A program made the position numbers and the translations under genes. From the NCBI RefSeq assembly GCF_022354465.1, contig NZ_CP092361.1, positions 310,001-374,000 on the forward strand: a stretch of 64,000 nt of DNA, given 5' to 3'. The notes beneath the pieces are model-generated. The model ran no database searches and was not told the origin of the DNA. It was given only the letters and a program-made list of their open reading frames with translations. Shown piece by piece: positions 44,801 through 54,955 of this stretch; the first letter of the stretch is position 1; each line of letters starts with the position of its first letter. The DNA is from Wielerella bovis (lineage in GTDB: Bacteria > Pseudomonadota > Gammaproteobacteria > Burkholderiales > Neisseriaceae).

Positions 44801-45328
44801 TCATGATTCTTCCAAAGCAATATCACTTGGTAAAAATAAAACTGAAATACTGGCTACTAATCCAGCCATATACAGCAGTATAATCAGCAATGTACCAGAA
44901 GAAGCGCGAGCAATATTTGTGTTATGCCAACTCAATGTTTTGGAACGATACACGCTGCCATCAACCAAACTGACACCAGCTAAATCCATTAGCCACAAAA
45001 CCGAACCACCCACGATACCTAATATTATCACGCTGATTGTGCTTCTTTTCAGACGAAATAACACGGTAAATAAGCTGCACACAACTCCTGAAACCGCACC
45101 CATTTGAATAAATGGTAAAAATACCGCTAACAATAAAAGCGAACACAATTTCACAAAATTCCATAATTCTAATGACAGCAAAGTCTCGGAACGCACCACA
45201 ATCCCAAAGCAAAAAAACAGAAATATGGGTAAACAAATAATTGCAAATAAAACGGTTGGGATTAAGCCAGACAAAACAGCAATGGTGGTGGGATAAGCCA
45301 ATATCAAACGTACATACGGATAATTCAT
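44801..45328 (-). CDS. Integral membrane protein of unknown function
   Basis: 175 residues with four or five hydrophobic spans (PTTIAVLSGLIPTVLFAII, LPIFLFFCFGIVV, LLLLAVFLPF, SVIILGIVGGSVLWLMDLAG, LLIILLYMAGLVASISVLFL). A short polar loop (VYRSKTLSWHNTNIARASS) separates the last span. No family recognised, no operon partner. A frame of 128 residues in the same strand overlaps but is less membrane-like and lacks support. Confidence 0.6.
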   Translation of the reverse strand: MNYPYVRLILAYPTTIAVLSGLIPTVLFAIICLPIFLFFCFGIVVRSETLLSLELWNFVKLCSLLLLAVFLPFIQMGAVSGVVCSLFTVLFRLKRSTISVIILGIVGGSVLWLMDLAGVSLVDGSVYRSKTLSWHNTNIARASSGTLLIILLYMAGLVASISVLFLPSDIALEES

Positions 45329-45395
45329 TTTTCAACTCACTTATCAAAAATAAGGGCAGATACGAAATCTGCCCCCAATAACATCAAACTAATTT

Positions 45396-47444
45396 TCAGG
45401 CAGCCTGCAAATCAAACCCAGAATGCCGTAACAGCGCGTCCATACTCGGCTCACGCCCACGGAACGCCTTGAAACTTTCCGCTGCGCTGCGACTGCCGCC
45501 CACCGCCAAAATCTCGTTCCAGAAACGCGCCCCTGTGCCGCGCACGTCGTCCGATTCTTCAAACGCTGCGTACGCGTCTGCGCTCAACACTTCCGCCCAA
45601 GCGTAGCTGTAATAGCCAGCCGAGTAGCCGCCTGCAAAAATGTGGCTGAAACTGTTGGTAAAACGATTGTATTCAGGCGGTTGCACCACCGCCACTTCAC
45701 GGCGCACGTCTGCCAAAGTCTGCGCCCAATCTTTCAGGCTGCCTGAATTTTCCGCGCTGAACACGCGCATATCAAACAGCGCAAATTCCATTTGACGCAC
45801 CAAAAACAGACCGCGTTGGAAATTTTTTGCCGCCAGCATTTTGTTGAACAAAGTTTCAGGCAGCGTTTCGCCCGTTTCTTCGTGTGCTGACATTTCTGCC
45901 AACACATTGTATTCCCAAACAAAATTTTCCATAAATTGGCTGGGCAATTCCACCGCGTCCCATTCCACGCCATTGATGCCGCTCACGCCCAACTCGTCCA
46001 CGCGCGTCAGCAAATGGTGCAAACCGTGTCCCATTTCGTGGAACAGCGTGATGATTTCATCGTGGCTCAAACGCGCTTCTTTGCCGTTTACAGGTGGCGT
46101 GAAATTGCAGACCAAATACGCGGTAGGTGTTTGAATTATCCCTGCTTTTTCGCCTGTGATGAAACGGCGGCGACCGCGATAATCGTTCATCCACGCGCCA
46201 CCGCGTTTGCCTTCACGCGCGTACAAATCCATGTACACGCCGCCGATGATGCCGCCACCTTTTTCCAATTCAAAATAGCGCACGTCATCGTGCCAAGTGG
46301 GGACTTTTTTCTCGGTCAAATTCACGCCATACAAACGCTTGATTTGCGCGAACAAGCCCGATAATACTTTGTTGGCAGGGAAATATTTTTTCACTTCGGT
46401 TTCGGAAAACGCGTATTTCGCTTGGCGCAATTTTTCGCTGGCGTAAGTCAAATCCCACGATTGGATTTCAGACAGCCCCAATTCTTTGGCGGCAAATTCG
46501 CGCACTTCCGCCAAATCTTTTTCGGCAAACGGTTTGGCGCGTTTGGCTAAATCACGCAAAAATTCAACCACTTGTTCGGGCGTATCCGCCATTTTGGTGA
46601 CCAAAGACAATTCGGCATAATTTTTGTAGCCGAGCAAGTTGGCTTCTTCCAAAGCGATTTCCAAAGTGCGCGTGATGTGGGGCGTGTTGTCCCATTCCGC
46701 TTTGCCCAATTCGCTGGCACGGGTAACGTAGGCGCGGTAGATTTTTTCGCGCAAATCGCGTTTGTCGGCATATTGCATCACGGCAATGTAGTGTGGCATT
46801 TGCAAGCCGACTTTGTAGCCCGATTTGCCTTCCGCTTGCGCGGCAGCCTGAAACATGGCGAGCGCGTCTTCGGGAATGCCGCTCAATTCGGCAACGTCTT
46901 CAAAATAAAGCGCAAAATCATCGGTTGCGTCCAACACATTTTGCGAGAATTGCGCGGAAAGTTGTGCGCTTTCCGTTTGCAATGCTGCCAAACGCTGTTG
47001 TTGTTCGGGCGGCAATTCGGCACCGCTCAACACGAAACCGCGTAAATCGTTGTTTAATTTGACTTGTTGCGCGTCATCTAAACGCTTGAATTTGTCGGAA
47101 TTTTTAATTTCTTTGAAACGCGCGTAAAGTTCAATATCTTGCCCGATTTCCGTAAAAAATACGGTAACTTCGGGCATCAATTCATTGTAAACTGCACGCA
47201 ATTCAGGTGTGTCCACCACAGAATTGAGGTGCGCCACCACGCCCCAAATTCTGCCCACACGCTCGGTGATGTCGGTCAGGCGTTCTACGGTGTTTTGCCA
47301 AGTGGTTTCGCTTTGCGCTTTGATTTCAGCGATTTGGGTGCGGGCTTCGGCAATGGCGGTTTGCATAGCGGGTTTGATTTGCGCGGTGTCAATGGCGCGG
47401 AAATCGGGTTCGTGGTCTAAATTCAATAAAATATCACTCATCAT
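45396..47444 (-). CDS. prlC: Oligopeptidase A (M3 metallopeptidase)
   Basis: 682 residues, normal length for PrlC/OpdA. Cytoplasmic zinc oligopeptidase that degrades signal peptides and other short peptides. Zinc motif HEMGHGLHHLL (HExxH) near residue 465, with the downstream Glu in the M3 context GVEWDAVELPSQFMENFVW. Start MMSDILLN; the second Met is equally possible. The C-terminus QAA-stop is supplied by an uptake sequence, and another is read as SGSLKDW. Confidence 0.93.
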   Translation of the reverse strand: MMSDILLNLDHEPDFRAIDTAQIKPAMQTAIAEARTQIAEIKAQSETTWQNTVERLTDITERVGRIWGVVAHLNSVVDTPELRAVYNELMPEVTVFFTEIGQDIELYARFKEIKNSDKFKRLDDAQQVKLNNDLRGFVLSGAELPPEQQQRLAALQTESAQLSAQFSQNVLDATDDFALYFEDVAELSGIPEDALAMFQAAAQAEGKSGYKVGLQMPHYIAVMQYADKRDLREKIYRAYVTRASELGKAEWDNTPHITRTLEIALEEANLLGYKNYAELSLVTKMADTPEQVVEFLRDLAKRAKPFAEKDLAEVREFAAKELGLSEIQSWDLTYASEKLRQAKYAFSETEVKKYFPANKVLSGLFAQIKRLYGVNLTEKKVPTWHDDVRYFELEKGGGIIGGVYMDLYAREGKRGGAWMNDYRGRRRFITGEKAGIIQTPTAYLVCNFTPPVNGKEARLSHDEIITLFHEMGHGLHHLLTRVDELGVSGINGVEWDAVELPSQFMENFVWEYNVLAEMSAHEETGETLPETLFNKMLAAKNFQRGLFLVRQMEFALFDMRVFSAENSGSLKDWAQTLADVRREVAVVQPPEYNRFTNSFSHIFAGGYSAGYYSYAWAEVLSADAYAAFEESDDVRGTGARFWNEILAVGGSRSAAESFKAFRGREPSMDALLRHSGFDLQAA

Positions 47445-47506
47445 AATGTCTTTCGTATGAAATAAAAGTTGCTATTATTTGGGGTTAATTCGAAAAAATA
47501 CAAGAT

Positions 47507-47550
47507 AAAGGCAGCCTGAAAATCATTAATCATTTTCAGGCTGCCTTTTG
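47507..47550 (-). terminator. DUS hairpin between the DUF2818 gene and prlC
   Basis: AAAGGCAGCCTGAAAATCAT and ATTTTCAGGCTGCCTTTTG flank a short loop just after the DUF2818 gene stop codon. Confidence 0.7.
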
Positions 47551-47850
47551 TTATTCTTTATTACGTCCTTGCCAAAAATATCGCCAGACAAATGCTGGAA
47601 AAGCAAATACAAGATACAAACACACGCAAGTAACATAGAATTCCCAACTCTGCGCATGTACCGAACCTGCACGACTTTCCAGCACATAAGCAATCACACC
47701 AATGATTAAAAATCCAATTATTGATTCAACTATATGATGCACAATGCGTTTTTGTCTCAATGGCAAAAAACCAAAGCCGCGTTGGGTCAGAAAAGGGAAG
47801 TTGGCTAATATCAATGTGAGCAATAATAAAGTGTACATGGGGGCAGTCAT
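47551..47850 (-). CDS. DUF2818 family small membrane protein
   Basis: 99 residues, three predicted spans. The sequence LLLTLILANFPFLTQRGFG followed by KRIVHHIVESIIGFLIIGVI and a C-terminal FPAFVWRYFWQ matches the DUF2818 family of beta-proteobacteria, often found near nuo genes; here it lies between secA and prlC. Function unknown. Confidence 0.75.
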   Translation of the reverse strand: MTAPMYTLLLLTLILANFPFLTQRGFGFLPLRQKRIVHHIVESIIGFLIIGVIAYVLESRAGSVHAQSWEFYVTCVCLYLVFAFPAFVWRYFWQGRNKE

Positions 47851-47884
47851 TGCTTATCCTTTTTAAATTCAAAGGTTTCAAATT

Positions 47885-47926
47885 GTTTTCAGGCTGCCTT
47901 TTGTATTATGAAAAGGCAGCCTGAAA
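47885..47926 (-). terminator. DUS inverted-repeat terminator after secA
   Basis: TTTTCAGGCTGCCTTTTG and AAAAGGCAGCCTGAAAC form a hairpin 12 bp from the secA stop. Confidence 0.7.
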
Positions 47927-47937
47927 CAGATTATGAT

Positions 47938-50721
47938 TTATACCAAGCGACCATGACATTGCTTGTATTTCAAACCGCTACCACAAGGGCAGGGGTCGTT
48001 GCGATGCACGGCAACACCAGCGCGCTCCAACGCATCGGGGAAATATTGCTTGTCTTCTTCGGTAACATTATTTGGGTCAAACGCAGCACGTGTCAGTCCG
48101 TTGTGTGCTTCATCAGCCAATGTTTCCATGTTTGGCGCATCTGCATGAACTTCTTGCATCGCAACTTGCTCGGGTTCACTTTCGGCAACCACATCTTCAT
48201 TTGGCTGAATTTGCACTGATACCAATAATTGCGTGGTGGTATTTTGAATGTTGTGCCACAAAGATTGGAACATTTCAAAGGCTTCACGTTTGTATTCTTG
48301 CTTTGGATTTTTCTGTGCATAACCACGCAAATGAATGCCTTGACGCAAATAATCCATTGCTGCCAAATGCTCGCGCCATTGTGTATCAATCACTTGCAAC
48401 ACAATATTGCGCTCAAAATTGCCAAATGCATCCGCGCCTACCAAATCAATTTTTTCTTGGTATTCTTTTTCCACTTGCGCCAACAAACGTTCTTTCACAT
48501 CTTCGTTTTCCAAAGAATTGTCGGCTTTGAGCCAGCCTGAAATATCAGCATGTACACGGAATTCATGCAATGTTGCTTCCAATGCTGGGATATTCCATTG
48601 CTCTTCCATACTGTTTGGCGGCATATGCGTATCCACCAAACCACCGATGATGTATTCGCGCATATCACGGATAATGCCGCTGATGTCTTTGCTGGTCAAA
48701 ATCTCATTGCGGCGATAATACAATACCTTACGTTGGTCATTCGCTACGTCATCGTATTCCAACACTTGCTTACGCATGTCAAAGTTGCGACCTTCCACTT
48801 TGCGTTGCGCGTTTTCAATTTGGCGTGTCAAAATACCCGCTTCAATTGCCACCCCTGGTTCGGGTGCAAGTTTATCCAAAATGGCTGCCGCACGGTCAAG
48901 TGCAAACAAGCGCAACAATGGGTCTTCAAACGATAAATAGAAACGGCTGGAACCTGGGTCGCCTTGACGACCTGAACGACCGCGCAACTGATTGTCAATG
49001 CGGCGGCTTTCGTGGCGTTCTGTACCAATAATATGCAAACCGCCTGCTTCCACCACCGCTTTGTGGTCAGCTTCCCAATTGTCTTCCAAAGCTTGAATTT
49101 GTGCGCGTTTTTCTTTTTCAGGCAGCGTTTCGTCCGCCATAATCGCTTCGGCTTGATGTTTAACATTGCCACCCAAGACAATATCTGTACCGCGACCTGC
49201 CATATTAGTGGCAACAGTAATCATGCTGGGTTTACCTGCTTGCGCCACAATCAAGGCTTCGCGCTGATGCTCTTTGGCGTTCAATACATTGTGTGGTAAG
49301 CCTTCGCGTTTCAATAAAGTAGAAACCAATTCCGAATTTTCAATCGTAGTCGTACCCACCAATACAGGCTGCCCACGCTCAAAACAGTCTTTAATGTCTT
49401 TGATAACGGCTTCGTATTTTTCTTCGGCAGTACGGAAAATTTGGTCGTTGTAGTCTTTACGTTGAATCGGTTTATTGGTTGGAATAATCACCGTTTCCAA
49501 ACCGTAAATACTTTGAAATTCATAGGCTTCTGTATCCGCCGTACCCGTCATGCCTGACAATTTGCTGTACAAACGGAAATAGTTTTGGAACGTGATACTC
49601 GCCAAAGTTTGGTTTTCTTTTTTGATTTCCACGCCTTCTTTGGCTTCCACCGCCTGATGCAAACCATCTGACCAACGGCGACCGTCCATCAAACGACCCG
49701 TGTGTTCGTCCACAATCACGATTTCAGGCTGCCCTTGTTCATCGGGTTTTACCACATAATGCTGGTCGCGATGGAACAAAGTATGCGCGCGCAAAGCTGC
49801 CATCAAGTGATGCATCAACATGATGTTGCCAGCAGAATACAGTGATTCGCCTTCTTTCAACAAATTCAGTTGTGTCAGCACTTCTTCAGCGCGTTCATGA
49901 CCGTGTTCAGACAAAGTAACTTGATGGTTTTTCTCGTCCACCCAGTAATCGCCTTCTGTGCTGTCTTCTTTTTCTTGGCGTTGCAGATACGCTGGAACTT
50001 GGTTCATGATTTTGTACAGCTCAATATTATCATCGGCTTGACCCGAAATAATCAAAGGTGTACGCGCTTCATCAATCAAAATACTGTCTACTTCGTCCAC
50101 AACGGCGAAGTTCAATTCACGTTGCACTTTATCATATTGGTCGCTGACCATATTGTCGCGCAAATAGTCAAAACCAAATTCATTGTTGGTGCCATAAGTA
50201 ATGTCGCTGGCATACGCATTTTGGCGGTCAAATGGCGATTGATTGCTCAAAATCACGCCCACGCTTAAACCCAAAAAATTGTACAGCGGACGCATAATAT
50301 TGGCATCGCGTTCTGCCAAATAATCGTTCACGGTAACAACGTGCGCGCCTTTGCCTGCCAATGCATTCAAATACACGGGCAATGTACCAACCAATGTTTT
50401 ACCTTCGCCTGTACGCATTTCGGCAATTTTGCCATTGTGCAGTACCATACCGCCAATCAATTGCACATCAAAATGGCGCATACCCAACACACGGCGCGAT
50501 GCTTCGCGACAGACGGCAAATGCTTCGGGCAAAATATCGTCCAAAGTAGAGCCATCTTTCAGACGCAATTTAAGTTTACCTGTTTGTGCTTTGAGTTGTT
50601 CATCAGACAGGGCTCTCATTCTGTCTTCTAAAGCATTAATTTTATCAACCGTTTTTTGATATTGTTTGAGCAGTCGGTCGTTGCGGCTGCCAAAAATTTT
50701 TTTTGCGATACTAGTTAGCAT
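47938..50721 (-). CDS. secA: Preprotein translocase ATPase SecA
   Basis: 927 residues from the ATG at 50721 ([17 protein letters not shown]), the usual N-terminus; an ATG 12 bases upstream adds MLNI. Drives post-translational export through SecYEG. Walker [10 protein letters not shown] (about residue 105), Walker [39 protein letters not shown] and the C-terminal zinc finger [14 protein letters not shown] for SecB/lipid contact. Full length. Confidence 0.97.
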   Translation of the reverse strand: MLTSIAKKIFGSRNDRLLKQYQKTVDKINALEDRMRALSDEQLKAQTGKLKLRLKDGSTLDDILPEAFAVCREASRRVLGMRHFDVQLIGGMVLHNGKIAEMRTGEGKTLVGTLPVYLNALAGKGAHVVTVNDYLAERDANIMRPLYNFLGLSVGVILSNQSPFDRQNAYASDITYGTNNEFGFDYLRDNMVSDQYDKVQRELNFAVVDEVDSILIDEARTPLIISGQADDNIELYKIMNQVPAYLQRQEKEDSTEGDYWVDEKNHQVTLSEHGHERAEEVLTQLNLLKEGESLYSAGNIMLMHHLMAALRAHTLFHRDQHYVVKPDEQGQPEIVIVDEHTGRLMDGRRWSDGLHQAVEAKEGVEIKKENQTLASITFQNYFRLYSKLSGMTGTADTEAYEFQSIYGLETVIIPTNKPIQRKDYNDQIFRTAEEKYEAVIKDIKDCFERGQPVLVGTTTIENSELVSTLLKREGLPHNVLNAKEHQREALIVAQAGKPSMITVATNMAGRGTDIVLGGNVKHQAEAIMADETLPEKEKRAQIQALEDNWEADHKAVVEAGGLHIIGTERHESRRIDNQLRGRSGRQGDPGSSRFYLSFEDPLLRLFALDRAAAILDKLAPEPGVAIEAGILTRQIENAQRKVEGRNFDMRKQVLEYDDVANDQRKVLYYRRNEILTSKDISGIIRDMREYIIGGLVDTHMPPNSMEEQWNIPALEATLHEFRVHADISGWLKADNSLENEDVKERLLAQVEKEYQEKIDLVGADAFGNFERNIVLQVIDTQWREHLAAMDYLRQGIHLRGYAQKNPKQEYKREAFEMFQSLWHNIQNTTTQLLVSVQIQPNEDVVAESEPEQVAMQEVHADAPNMETLADEAHNGLTRAAFDPNNVTEEDKQYFPDALERAGVAVHRNDPCPCGSGLKYKQCHGRLV

Positions 50722-50874
50722 AATATTGAGCATTCCTTAACACCACCATCGGTGGCAAAATGGCATAATTTTAACATACGCCTTACTAAATAGGGGCATA
50801 CCAGTCTTTACACAAGCATATTGGCTGCCTGAATGTTATGTTTAACCTGATTTTACGGTTTTCAGGCTGCCTAT

Positions 50875-50981
50875 TATAGTGAATTCAATTTAAACCAGTA
50901 CAGCGTTGCCAGTTTCCTTATGTACTAGGTGTACACGGCGGTCGCTGTCGCCTTGTCCTGATTTAAATTGAATCCACTATA
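50875..50981. mobile_element. Correia-like miniature element upstream of secA
   Basis: Ends TATAGTGAATTCAATTTAAA and TTTAAATTGAATCCACTATA; core CCAGTACAGCGTTGCCAGTT, ATGTACTAGGTGTACACGGC, GGTCGCTGTCGCCTTGTCCT. It lies between the 3' end of the exonuclease gene and secA, flanked by uptake sequences on both sides. Confidence 0.75.
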
Positions 50982-51004
50982 TTAAAAAGGCAGCCTGAAA
51001 ATCT

Positions 51005-51796
51005 TTATTCCCAAGCATCTAAAAATACGCCCCAATGTTCTTTTTCTTCCGATGCAGCCAGCAAATATTCATGGCATTTTTCTATTTCGTATTCGTATTC
51101 TTCGTGTGTGAGTGCGCCACTCATCAAACGATAACGTTGGAATACAAGATAGGTATTGGCGACATCGGTTTCACAATAATCGCGGATTTCTTGGATTTTG
51201 CCGTCTTGATACGCTTGCCACACTTGTCCACCGTCCATCCCCAATTTACCAGGGAAACCACACAATTTAGCTAAATCGTCCAGCGGTGCGTTGGCGCGAC
51301 CTGTGTACATCGCCAATAAATCCATTAAATCACAATGGCGATTGTGATAGCGATTGATATAATTATTGTATTTGAAATCACGGCTGTCGCGGAAATCACC
51401 TTCGCCCATATCCCAATAACGGGCAGCCTGAATACCGTGAATCAAAGCGCGATAATGCAACACAGGCAAATCAAATCCACCACCATTCCAACTGACTAAT
51501 TGCGGCGTATATTTGTCTATCAATTTGAAAAATTCAGCAATCATTTCCGCTTCACTGCTATTGGTTTTGCTGAGCGTGTTGATGTGAATTTTGTCGTTCC
51601 AGCGCAAACAGCAGGAAATCGCCACCACGCGATGCAAATGATGCGGCATAAAATCGCTGCCTGTTTTGGCGCGGCGTTGTTGCGCGGCAAATTCCACCAC
51701 TTCGGCATCGCTCAATGTATCGGGCAGTTGATGCAAAACACGAATGGCGTGTGCATCGGGAATGGTTTCAATATCAAAAACAAGAATCGGAGTCAT
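51005..51796 (-). CDS. Predicted 3'-5' exonuclease, PolB-like
   Basis: 263 residues. DnaQ-like fold of the predicted PolB-type exonuclease family: ExoI motif PILVFDIETIPD (catalytic Asp and Glu), ExoII SWNGGGFDLPVLHYRAL (about residue 100), ExoIII-like region EIRDYCETDVANTYLVFQRY (about 205). All catalytic acidic residues appear present. Likely DNA or RNA 3' processing; the partner is unknown. Monocistronic. Confidence 0.85.
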   Translation of the reverse strand: MTPILVFDIETIPDAHAIRVLHQLPDTLSDAEVVEFAAQQRRAKTGSDFMPHHLHRVVAISCCLRWNDKIHINTLSKTNSSEAEMIAEFFKLIDKYTPQLVSWNGGGFDLPVLHYRALIHGIQAARYWDMGEGDFRDSRDFKYNNYINRYHNRHCDLMDLLAMYTGRANAPLDDLAKLCGFPGKLGMDGGQVWQAYQDGKIQEIRDYCETDVANTYLVFQRYRLMSGALTHEEYEYEIEKCHEYLLAASEEKEHWGVFLDAWE

Positions 51797-51893
51797 GATG
51801 CAGCCTGAAAAAAAATAGAAAAAATGCCATATTATACATTGTTGTGCGCGTGTAAAGATTAGCTCCTACAAAAAATGGTTTTCTTGCTGCATA

Positions 51894-51916
51894 AAGTTTC
51901 ATAAAATATGAAACTT
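51894..51916. promoter_or_regulatory. NsrR-like operator upstream of the RIC protein gene
   Basis: AAGTTTCATAAAAT followed by ATGAAACTT is a perfect 9-5-9 inverted repeat of 23 bp. Length and the outer AAG..CAT/ATG..CTT pattern match NsrR operators (consensus AAGATGCAT-N5-ATGCATCTT). NO-responsive control of the downstream gene is inferred. Confidence 0.6.
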
Positions 51917-51975
51917 AAAGAATAGGCAGCCTGAAATAAGGTTTTAGCAAAAATTTAATCCAAAGGAACAGCATT

Positions 51976-52446
51976 ATGACCGACAATATTTGGCAAACCG
52001 CGCCACTTTCCACAACCATAGACCATGTATTACAGCGTTTTCACGAAACTCATCATCATCAAGCTGAATCTATTTTGCCATTGGCAGAAAAAGTTAGCCG
52101 TGTGCATGCAGACAAAATTTCTGCAGATTTATTGCCCTTGTTGCAACAAATGTTTGCCGAATTGGAATCGCATATGCAAAAAGAAGAGCGCGTATTGTTT
52201 CCGATGATTAAAAACGGCATGGGCAGCAATGCGGCGATGCCTGTACGCATGATGATGTTGGAACACGATGACCATGCTGCCGCCATTGCACAATTATTGG
52301 CAATCACGGATAATTTGACGCCACCAGCAGATGCGTGTCGTAGCTGGAATAGTTTGTACGCGCAACTGAATGAATTTGTGGAAGATTTGCAAAATCATAT
52401 TAAGTTGGAAAATGAGATTTTGTTTCCGCGTGCATTGAATGAATAA
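51976..52446 (+). CDS. RIC-type hemerythrin-domain protein (DnrN/YtfE-like, short form)
   Basis: 156 residues. Di-iron hemerythrin fold: HETHHHQAESILPLAEKV, SHMQKEERVLFPMIKNG, LEHDDHAAAIAQLL, LQNHIKLENEILFPRA, giving the expected His and Glu ligands. RIC proteins (ScdA, YtfE, DnrN) repair iron-sulphur clusters or release NO-bound iron after nitrosative stress. The usual N-terminal ScdA_N domain of about 60-70 residues is missing, so this is a stand-alone catalytic domain. Ribosome site AAAGGAA. NsrR-like operator 60 bp upstream. Confidence 0.8.
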   Translation: MTDNIWQTAPLSTTIDHVLQRFHETHHHQAESILPLAEKVSRVHADKISADLLPLLQQMFAELESHMQKEERVLFPMIKNGMGSNAAMPVRMMMLEHDDHAAAIAQLLAITDNLTPPADACRSWNSLYAQLNEFVEDLQNHIKLENEILFPRALNE

Positions 52447-52450
52447 TTCA

Positions 52451-52486
52451 AAAAAGGCAGCCTGAAAACTTTTTAGGCTGCCTTTA
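52451..52486 (+). terminator. DUS inverted-repeat terminator after the RIC gene
   Basis: AAAAAGGCAGCCTGAAAAC pairs with TTTTTAGGCTGCCTTTA; one arm has lost a C of the uptake sequence. Confidence 0.7.
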
Positions 52487-52501
52487 TATGAAAGAAACAT
52501 T

Positions 52502-53443
52502 ATGAAAAACAAAATATTACTTATTATTATCTTTTTCTTCGCCACCGTTCGCGCGTTTGCTGCCAATGGTGCGCCCGAAGCCGATACTTTTTTGTGGCGC
52601 ATTAGCAAAGCCAATCAACCCACCAGTTATTTAGTTGGCACCATGCACATCGCGCCGAAAAATACGCCATTACCGCCCAATGTTCAGGCTGCCTTATCGC
52701 GCAGTCAGCAACTGGTTATGGAATCACACGAAGACAAAAACAATGTGATAGGAATGGTATCCATGATGCGTTTCATGGTATCTCACAAAACTTTGGGCGA
52801 AAATCTCGGCATGGAACGCGTGAAAAAATTACACGCATTGGTTGCTCAAAGTGCTGTTCGTGAAACCTTGCCTTTGTTTGATGCGAAAGCATACACTGCG
52901 CCATGGGCAGCATGGTATTTTTCCGAATTTGCCCTTATGCCAAGCCATTTTAGCTTGGAATCAGGCATAGATTCGCAATTAGAAAATGCTGCCATTGCAC
53001 AAAAAATGCCGATTTTTGGTTTGGAAACCACCGAACCTTTAATCATGCTGCGTACCATACCCAACGATGTGATTGTCCGCAGCATTGATATGCGCTTGAA
53101 AAATGTGGATAACGCCAAACGCGAAGCCGAAAAATCATGGCAATGGTACAAAAATAATCAAGCGCGAAAAATTTGGGCGCACGATACTTCAAACGCTGCA
53201 TTTCGTTATTCCGCCGCACCGCAAGATGTCGCCTATTTAAAACATTTTTTGGCAGACCAACTGCTGCGTCAACGCAATGAAAACTGGTTGCCCAAACTCA
53301 CACAAATGCTGCCTGAAAAACCGACATTGGTGGCAGTAGGTGCATTGCATTTATTTGGCGAACACGGTTTGATTGTGTTACTACGCAAACAAGGCTACAC
53401 AGTTACGCCAATTTTGCCTACGCAGAAATTGCCAATGAACTGA
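52502..53443 (+). CDS. TraB/GumN family protein
   Basis: 313 residues. Signal peptide MKNKILLIIIFFFATVRAFA, so exported, probably periplasmic. TraB/GumN core: LWRISKANQPTSYLVGTMHI (the conserved G-T-x-H), LVMESHEDKN (Glu), GLETTEPLIML and the C-terminal LVAVGALHLFGEHGLIVLLR with the second conserved GxxH. The family is related to Tiki/erythromycin-esterase-like metallopeptidases; the bacterial substrate is unknown. Ribosome site is weak (AAAGAAAC). Confidence 0.83.
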   Translation: MKNKILLIIIFFFATVRAFAANGAPEADTFLWRISKANQPTSYLVGTMHIAPKNTPLPPNVQAALSRSQQLVMESHEDKNNVIGMVSMMRFMVSHKTLGENLGMERVKKLHALVAQSAVRETLPLFDAKAYTAPWAAWYFSEFALMPSHFSLESGIDSQLENAAIAQKMPIFGLETTEPLIMLRTIPNDVIVRSIDMRLKNVDNAKREAEKSWQWYKNNQARKIWAHDTSNAAFRYSAAPQDVAYLKHFLADQLLRQRNENWLPKLTQMLPEKPTLVAVGALHLFGEHGLIVLLRKQGYTVTPILPTQKLPMN

Positions 53444-53458
53444 TTGGATTACATACCA

Positions 53459-53567
53459 TTTTCAGGCAGCCTGAAAATTGACCGATTTTATAAAAAAGAC
53501 GATAATTCGCAAGCCTTTAAAACACATTCAGGCAGCCTGAAAAAAATCATTTTCAGGCTGCCTGAAA
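53459..53567. repeat. Cluster of three palindromic uptake sequences
   Basis: Three extended uptake sequences of the form TTTCAGGCAGCCTGAAA or its complement occur within 110 bp (near 53460, 53528 and 53551), upstream of trhP. The frame is open through them (SGSLK, RLPE), but this is leader DNA, not gene. Confidence 0.7.
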
Positions 53568-53590
53568 CCTATTTTAAGAAAGATGAACAC

Positions 53591-54949
53591 ATGAAATCCC
53601 CCGAATTACTCCTCCCCGCAGGTGGTTTAGAACGTATGCGTGCTGCATTTGATTTTGGTGCAGACGCGGTTTATGCAGGTTCGCCACGTTATTCTTTGCG
53701 TGCGCGCAACAATGAATTTGCCAAATTAGATGTTTTGCAACAAGGCATTAGCGAAGCTCACGCGCGTGGCAAAAAATTCTTTTTAACTGTTAATACCTTG
53801 CCACATAACAGCAAATTAAAAACCTTTCACAGCGATATGGAACCACTTATCGCCATGAAACCTGACGCACTCATCATGGCAGACCCAGGGTTGATTATGC
53901 AAGTGCGTGAAAAATATCCCAACATGCCAATCCACCTTTCCGTGCAAGCGAACACCACCAATTATTGGGGCGTGAAATTTTGGCAAAACATTGGCGTGGA
54001 ACGCATTATTTTGTCGCGCGAATTGAGTTTGGAAGAAATCGCCGAAATCCGCCAACAATGCCCCGATATTGAATTGGAAGTATTTGTGCATGGCGCATTG
54101 TGTATTGCGTATTCAGGTCGTTGTTTATTATCGGGATATTTCAATCATCGCGACCCAAATCAAGGCACTTGCACCAATTCTTGTCGTTGGGATTACAAAG
54201 TCCATAATGCAGAAGAAGACGAAATGGGCGATGCTAAATTATTGAGTGGGTTCAATTTTAATGCAGCACAAGAAGAAGCCAATAGCGCATTTGAAGGCAT
54301 TAACGGACAAAAACGCCACCCTGCTGCCAACAAAGTTTTCCTGATTGAAGAGAGCAATCGTCCCAACGAATTGATGCCAATTATGGAAGACGAACACGGC
54401 ACTTATATCATGAATTCCAAAGACTTACGCGCGATTGAGCAAGTGGCAAAATTAGCAGAAATTGGCGTGGATAGCCTGAAAGTGGAAGGGCGTACCAAGT
54501 CGGTTTACTATGTGGCGCGTGTGGCGCAAGCGTACCGCAAGGCGATTGATGATGCGGTGGCTGGAAAACCATTTGATTACAGCTTATTAGCCGAATTGGA
54601 AGGCTTGGCAAATCGCGGTTACACATCGGGCTTTTTGGAACGCCACCAAACGCAAGATTACCAAAATTATTTGTACGGTCATTCCATTGCGAAACAAAGT
54701 CAGTTTGTTGGGCAAATTTCCCACATTGATTCAGAAGGTTGGGCGACCATTGATGTGAAAAACAAATTTTCGGTGGGCGATTTGTTGGAAATTATCCACC
54801 CAAGCGGTAATCAGTTGATTACATTAGCACAAATGAAACGCAAAGGGGAATTTGTGGACGTGGCGGCTGGTAACGGCATTCAGGTGCAAATCCCGAATAT
54901 GCACGGACGCGAAAAGGCGTTGGTGGCGCGTGTGATTCAGAATGGGTAA
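53591..54949 (+). CDS. trhP: tRNA 5-hydroxyuridine modification protein (peptidase U32 family)
   Basis: 452 residues from the ATG at 53591 (MKSPELLLPAGG). Homologue of E. coli YegQ/TrhP, which makes 5-hydroxyuridine at tRNA position 34 in a prephenate-dependent reaction. U32 signature EVFVHGALCIAYSGRCLLSG (about residue 170), followed by the Cys-containing GTCTNSCRWDY that holds the Fe-S cluster ligands, and DSLKVEGRTKSVYYVARVAQ. A C-terminal beta-barrel follows. An open frame extends upstream to 53444 through uptake sequences but is not credible as protein. Confidence 0.9.
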   Translation: MKSPELLLPAGGLERMRAAFDFGADAVYAGSPRYSLRARNNEFAKLDVLQQGISEAHARGKKFFLTVNTLPHNSKLKTFHSDMEPLIAMKPDALIMADPGLIMQVREKYPNMPIHLSVQANTTNYWGVKFWQNIGVERIILSRELSLEEIAEIRQQCPDIELEVFVHGALCIAYSGRCLLSGYFNHRDPNQGTCTNSCRWDYKVHNAEEDEMGDAKLLSGFNFNAAQEEANSAFEGINGQKRHPAANKVFLIEESNRPNELMPIMEDEHGTYIMNSKDLRAIEQVAKLAEIGVDSLKVEGRTKSVYYVARVAQAYRKAIDDAVAGKPFDYSLLAELEGLANRGYTSGFLERHQTQDYQNYLYGHSIAKQSQFVGQISHIDSEGWATIDVKNKFSVGDLLEIIHPSGNQLITLAQMKRKGEFVDVAAGNGIQVQIPNMHGREKALVARVIQNG

Positions 54950-54955
54950 ATGAAT

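Noticed and set aside
53444..53590. Upstream in-frame extension of trhP.
   Set aside because: It consists of uptake sequences and AT-rich leader; homologues start at MKSPELLLPAGG-like sequence.
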